Shown piece by piece: positions 60,712 through 64,000 of a stretch of 64,000 nt of DNA (position 1 is its first letter; the number at the start of each line of letters is the position of its first letter). The position numbers and the translations under genes are program-made. Where the stretch lies: assembly GCA_020634575.1 (NCBI GenBank), contig JACKBM010000028.1:11977-75976 (forward strand), written 5' to 3'. The notes under the pieces were generated by a model. The model was not told where the DNA came from and did not search any database. It was given only the letters and a program-made list of their open reading frames with translations. Source of the DNA: Ardenticatenales bacterium (GTDB taxonomy: Bacteria; Chloroflexota; Anaerolineae; Promineifilales; Promineifilaceae).

Positions 60712-62650
60712 ATGAGTCGACGACACCTGCTGCGCCCGCTTTTTGTTCTGTTGAGTCTATTGTGGCTGGCTGGCTGGATCCGGCCGGTCCTGGCCCAGAC
60801 AGAAACGCCGGCGAACCTCGTCTACGGTCTGGAGCAAATTGAGCTCCACATGCGCCTCAACGCGGATGGCACCATCGACGTCGTCGAATTGCAGCAGGTC
60901 CGCGTCGACGAAGGCACGCTCTTCAGCGGTTTCCAAAATCTGAGCCTGCGCCAGCTGGATGGCGTGTCTGGTCTGGCTGTCGAAGCGGATGGCCGGCTGC
61001 TCAATCTGGACGAATCCGCCTGCCTCTACTGCTACTGGACCATCACCCAACCGCGCCAACCCGACTGGGTCAGCTATGACCGCGAGACCTTTGACATCGT
61101 CTTCAACCCGGATTCGATGGGGCAGGTACAGACGTTCTGGGATTTCCCAGGCATCGAGGCCGGTGAAACAGGCAACTTCCTGATCCGATACCAGGCGTTA
61201 GGCGCCATCCAGCTCTTCCCGCAAAACCAGCGGCTCATCTGGGACGTCACCCCTGGTTTCCCCGTACCGGTTGAGGTCGCCCGGCTGCTCATCACCCCAC
61301 CGCCCGACGTGACGGCTGCTGATCTCGAGATTGACGCCGGCGGCGCGAGCCAGATGGTTGACGAGCAGGGCCGCATTGTCCTGGAGTTCGATGGCGCCGT
61401 GCCCGCCGAAACGCATTGGTTTGTCACCATCAGCCTGCCCGCCGGCGCCACCGCCGCGACGCCGGCGCTGTGGCAACAAGAGCTGGAAGCCGCCGTAGCC
61501 GCCGCTGAAACAGCCCGGAGCAACGCCTTCCAGACCGAACAACAACAATATCTGCAGCAGGCCCGCATCCAATTTACGGCGCTGGGGCTGACGCTGCTCA
61601 TTTTGATTGCCGGCGCCGTCCTATTGGCCCGCCAGAGCCGCGGATCAGGAACAGTTTTGCCCTTGCAAGGGCTGCCACCAGCGGCCCTCCCTTATCTGAC
61701 CCCGAACGCGCCAGCTGAGCCAGCCGCCCGCGCCCTGTTGGCCCAACTTCTGGCCCTGGTCGACTACGGCCTCATCGAACCCAAAGAGCTGCCGGCAGGG
61801 GACGGCTGGGGGCTGGCCGTTACGCCAGAGCGGCTGCGCGAACGGGCCCGCTGGGAGCTGCCGGACGGCCAGATCGTGCGCCTGCAGCCAGCCATCGTCA
61901 CCAGTTATCAGGCGCTGGCGGCGGCACAGGATGGTCAGCCGTTGAGCCCGGCAACCATCGCGGACGCCCTGGTCCCGCAGCTACCGGCCATCATTGAGGA
62001 CATCCTGGGCGACCTGGAAGAGGGCTTAGCGCAGACGCCAGCGCGGCTGATTGAGCGGAACAACCGGCGCGGCATCGGCCTGCTGGTGTGCTGGGGCGCT
62101 GTCAGCCTGCTGGCCACGGCGCTGTCCGGTCTGGGCAGCAGCGGCTGGATTGCTTATGCACCGGCGGTCGCCTTGCTGATTTGATCGGCCTGACCTGACC
62201 TATTACCGGGCGCGGTTGTTGGCGGGGGCACCGGCCGGTCCTGACCTGCCTGAACAAATCAAACGCTATCGCCAAACGCTGCGTCAGCTGGCCAGCCAGG
62301 GATACCGATACCACTTCGCCACCATCTCCGCCACGCCCTCGCCTACGCGGCCGGCCTCGACGAACTGGACACCCTGGCTGAAAGCCGCAGCGGCTCACAA
62401 CTTTGTCTGGCTGGCCTGGCTGGACTCCTTCGTCGCGGCAATGTTACCGCTGCTGCGGGAGCGTCTCCCCGCTGAATGGCCGACAAACTGGCACATGGTG
62501 CTACTGAAGCGCTGGCAAACTAATCGACTTCCGTTTATTAGAGCCTCGTGCGCTGCGTCCAATCTCAATCGCGTACCTTCGCCAAAGCGCACGGGTCTCT
62601 GCGCGCGGCCTCAAACCGCAAATCTCCCCATTCACAAATCCCCCATTTTG
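60712..62650 (+). pseudogene. DUF2207-like membrane protein, frameshifted near its end
   Basis: The first 490 codons (60712-62184) are intact: signal peptide, a beta-rich outer domain (EQIELHMRLNADGTIDVVELQQVRV, as in DUF2207), a TM helix (LTLLILIAGAVLLA), a cytoplasmic winged-helix-like part (LLAQLLALVDYGLIEPKELP) and further TM stretches. An indel near 62180 ends the frame at PAVALLI, and the sequence then goes on in other frames (DLTYYRARLLAG..., then LAYAAGLDELDTLAE...). At least two shifts are needed. The C-terminal ~150 residues are thus split or lost. The cause may be decay or a sequence error. Confidence 0.65.
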
Positions 62651-62770
62651 TGATACCCTCCTCGCTGGTTCCTTCACCTGAACCCAACCGTACCCATCTA
62701 ATTTAACAAATCGAGCGCCCCATCCGCCTGCTGTGTCAGGTCCGGGTTCTGCGTTCGCGGCAAATTCCCT

Positions 62771-64000
62771 ATGTTAACGATTCAGGACGTCACCGTCTCC
62801 TTTGGCCAGCGGCTGCTGTTCAAAGAAGTCAATCTCAAATTTCTACCCGGCAACTGCTACGGTCTCATCGGCCCCAATGGCGCCGGCAAATCGACCTTGC
62901 TGAAGGTTATCGCTGGTGAACTCGAGCCTGAATCAGGCACCATTACCACCGGCAAGAACGAGCGGATCGCCGTCCTGCGTCAGGATCAGTTTGCTTTTGA
63001 CGATCATACCGTGATGGATACGGTTATCATGGGGCACAAAGAGCTGTATGAGCTGCTCCAGGAGCGAGACCTGATCTACGCCAAGCCCGATTTCTCCGAG
63101 GAAGACGGCCTGCGCGCCGCTGACCTGGAAGCTGATCTGGCCGAAATGGGTGGTTACGAGGCGGAATCTGACGCCGCCGTCCTGCTCACCAATCTTGGGC
63201 TGACCGAGAGCTTCCACCAGCGCAAAATGGGCGAACTGGAAGGTAGCCAGAAGGTGCGTGTGCTCCTGGCCCAGGCGCTGTTCGGCAACCCGGACATCCT
63301 GCTGCTGGACGAGCCCACCAACCAGCTGGATTTGACCACGATCGCCTGGCTGGAAGATTTCCTTTTCCGTTTCCCGAACACAGTTATCGTCGTCTCCCAT
63401 GACCGCCATTTTCTGAATAACGTCTGCACCCACATCGCCGACATCGACTTCAACAAGATCCAGCTTTATGTTGGCAACTACGATTTCTGGTATCAGGCCA
63501 GCCAGCTGGCGCAGCAGCAGCGTAAGCGGGAAGACAAACGGCGTGAAGAGCGGATCAAGGAGTTGGAGCAGTTTGTGCGCCGCTTCAGCGCCAACGCCTC
63601 CAAATCGCGCCAGGCGACCTCGCGCAAGAACCTGATCGAGAAGCTGACCCTGGAAGATATGCCGGCCTCGTCGCGCCGCTTCCCTTACGTGGATTTTAAG
63701 CCGGAGCGGTTACCAGGCCGGGTGATTTTGCAGGTGGAGGATTTGACGGTAGAGGTGGAAGACCGGCCGGTTATCCAAAACTTCAACCTCCACGTCAACC
63801 CGGACGACAAAATTGCCTTCATCGGCAGCAATGACCTGGTCAAAACGAGCCTGTTTGACGTCCTGGCCGGCGTCGCTGAACCGGCCGCGGGCAGCGTCAA
63901 CTGGGGCACGACCATCACCCCGGCCTATTTCCCCAAAGAAAACGACGCCTTCTTCGACACCGACCTCAGCCTGATCAACTGGCTGCGCCAATATTCCAGC
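62771..64000 (+). CDS. ABC-F family ATPase (partial at window end)
   Basis: At least 410 residues are present and the frame stays open at the edge. The first ATPase has Walker A GPNGAGKST, signature MGELEGSQKVRVLLAQAL (ELEGSQ for LSGGQ), Walker B ILLLDEPTNQLD and VVSHDRHFLNNV. The linker is a charged coiled coil (QQQRKREDKRREERIKELE) as in translation factors of the EttA/Uup/YbiT group. The second ATPase begins with IQNFNLHVNPDDKIAFIGSND, where Walker A has diverged (GSNDLVKTS). It likely acts on the ribosome and is not a transporter. The ATG at 62771 has no strong ribosome-binding site. Confidence 0.9.
   Translation, partial: MLTIQDVTVSFGQRLLFKEVNLKFLPGNCYGLIGPNGAGKSTLLKVIAGELEPESGTITTGKNERIAVLRQDQFAFDDHTVMDTVIMGHKELYELLQERDLIYAKPDFSEEDGLRAADLEADLAEMGGYEAESDAAVLLTNLGLTESFHQRKMGELEGSQKVRVLLAQALFGNPDILLLDEPTNQLDLTTIAWLEDFLFRFPNTVIVVSHDRHFLNNVCTHIADIDFNKIQLYVGNYDFWYQASQLAQQQRKREDKRREERIKELEQFVRRFSANASKSRQATSRKNLIEKLTLEDMPASSRRFPYVDFKPERLPGRVILQVEDLTVEVEDRPVIQNFNLHVNPDDKIAFIGSNDLVKTSLFDVLAGVAEPAAGSVNWGTTITPAYFPKENDAFFDTDLSLINWLRQYSS

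Noticed and set aside
1..64000. tRNA, rRNA, integrase, transposase or attachment-site features
   Set aside because: No tRNA-like cloverleaf, rRNA segment, DDE/tyrosine-recombinase motif or direct-repeat-bounded island was recognised by eye; a covariance or HMM scan would be decisive.

Overview
The window looks like part of a Chloroflexota chromosome, probably Anaerolineae/Caldilineae-like. This is inferred from gene content, not from a marker gene. The clues are high GC, lipoproteins with long Thr/Pro/Ala linkers, NarL-type two-component pairs, a STAS/PP2C/RsbW partner-switching cassette, a GerW-like protein in an otherwise non-sporulation setting, no visible LPS genes, and many palindromic intergenic repeats. 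No rRNA, tRNA, CRISPR array or transposase was recognised.

Layout. 1-4.2 kb: the end of a glycoside hydrolase gene, then a minus-strand copper/cytochrome-type cluster (CopC-CopD-cytochrome c and a DUF4399-like lipoprotein) riddled with indels. 4.3-9 kb: a lipoprotein, a VanZ-like protein, a DMT permease, a DinB-like protein and a DapA-superfamily aldolase, separated by REP-like hairpins with an ACCCGTCGGGT core. 9.2-13.7 kb: an ABC exporter with its histidine kinase and response regulator, then a GerW-like protein. 13.8-21.9 kb: catabolic and housekeeping genes (VOC, DinB, Gfo/Idh, DUF1028, RidA, HpaB-type hydroxylase, alanine dehydrogenase, CoA-transferase), the minus-strand ones spaced by a second inverted-repeat family built from CACGGATT. 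21.9-25 kb: a second ABC exporter and a histidine phosphatase.

25-48.6 kb is a large exopolysaccharide (EPS) locus. Two minus-strand genes (O-antigen-ligase-like, GT9) are followed by a long plus-strand run: Wzz-like, Wzx flippase, BY-kinase-like ATPase, a 48-aa membrane peptide, Wzy-like polymerase, two hexapeptide acyltransferases, at least five glycosyltransferases, two lipoproteins of which one is a GH44 hydrolase, an epimerase, a phosphoglycosyl transferase, and two unusual fusions. One fusion is WecG-STAS-STAS; the other joins a degenerate nucleotidyltransferase, a beta-helix and a degenerate phosphoglycosyl transferase domain. The operon starts behind a ~340-nt leader with an extended -10 promoter, a folded region and a terminator-like hairpin with a T7 tract, so attenuation or antitermination is likely.

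48.6-64 kb: aldo/keto reductase, lipoprotein, class III aminotransferase with a kinase-like neighbour, RraA-like aldolase, a 15-copy 16-bp tandem array made of the REP core, a complete STAS/PP2C/RsbW/CheY operon, a secreted protein, a histone-deacetylase-like enzyme, two membrane proteins (the second frameshifted) and the start of an ABC-F ATPase.

One feature spans the window: the 10-bp palindrome ACCGGCCGGT occurs at least 34 times by hand count, mostly inside genes, where simple base composition predicts fewer than one. It resembles cyanobacterial HIP1 in behaviour.
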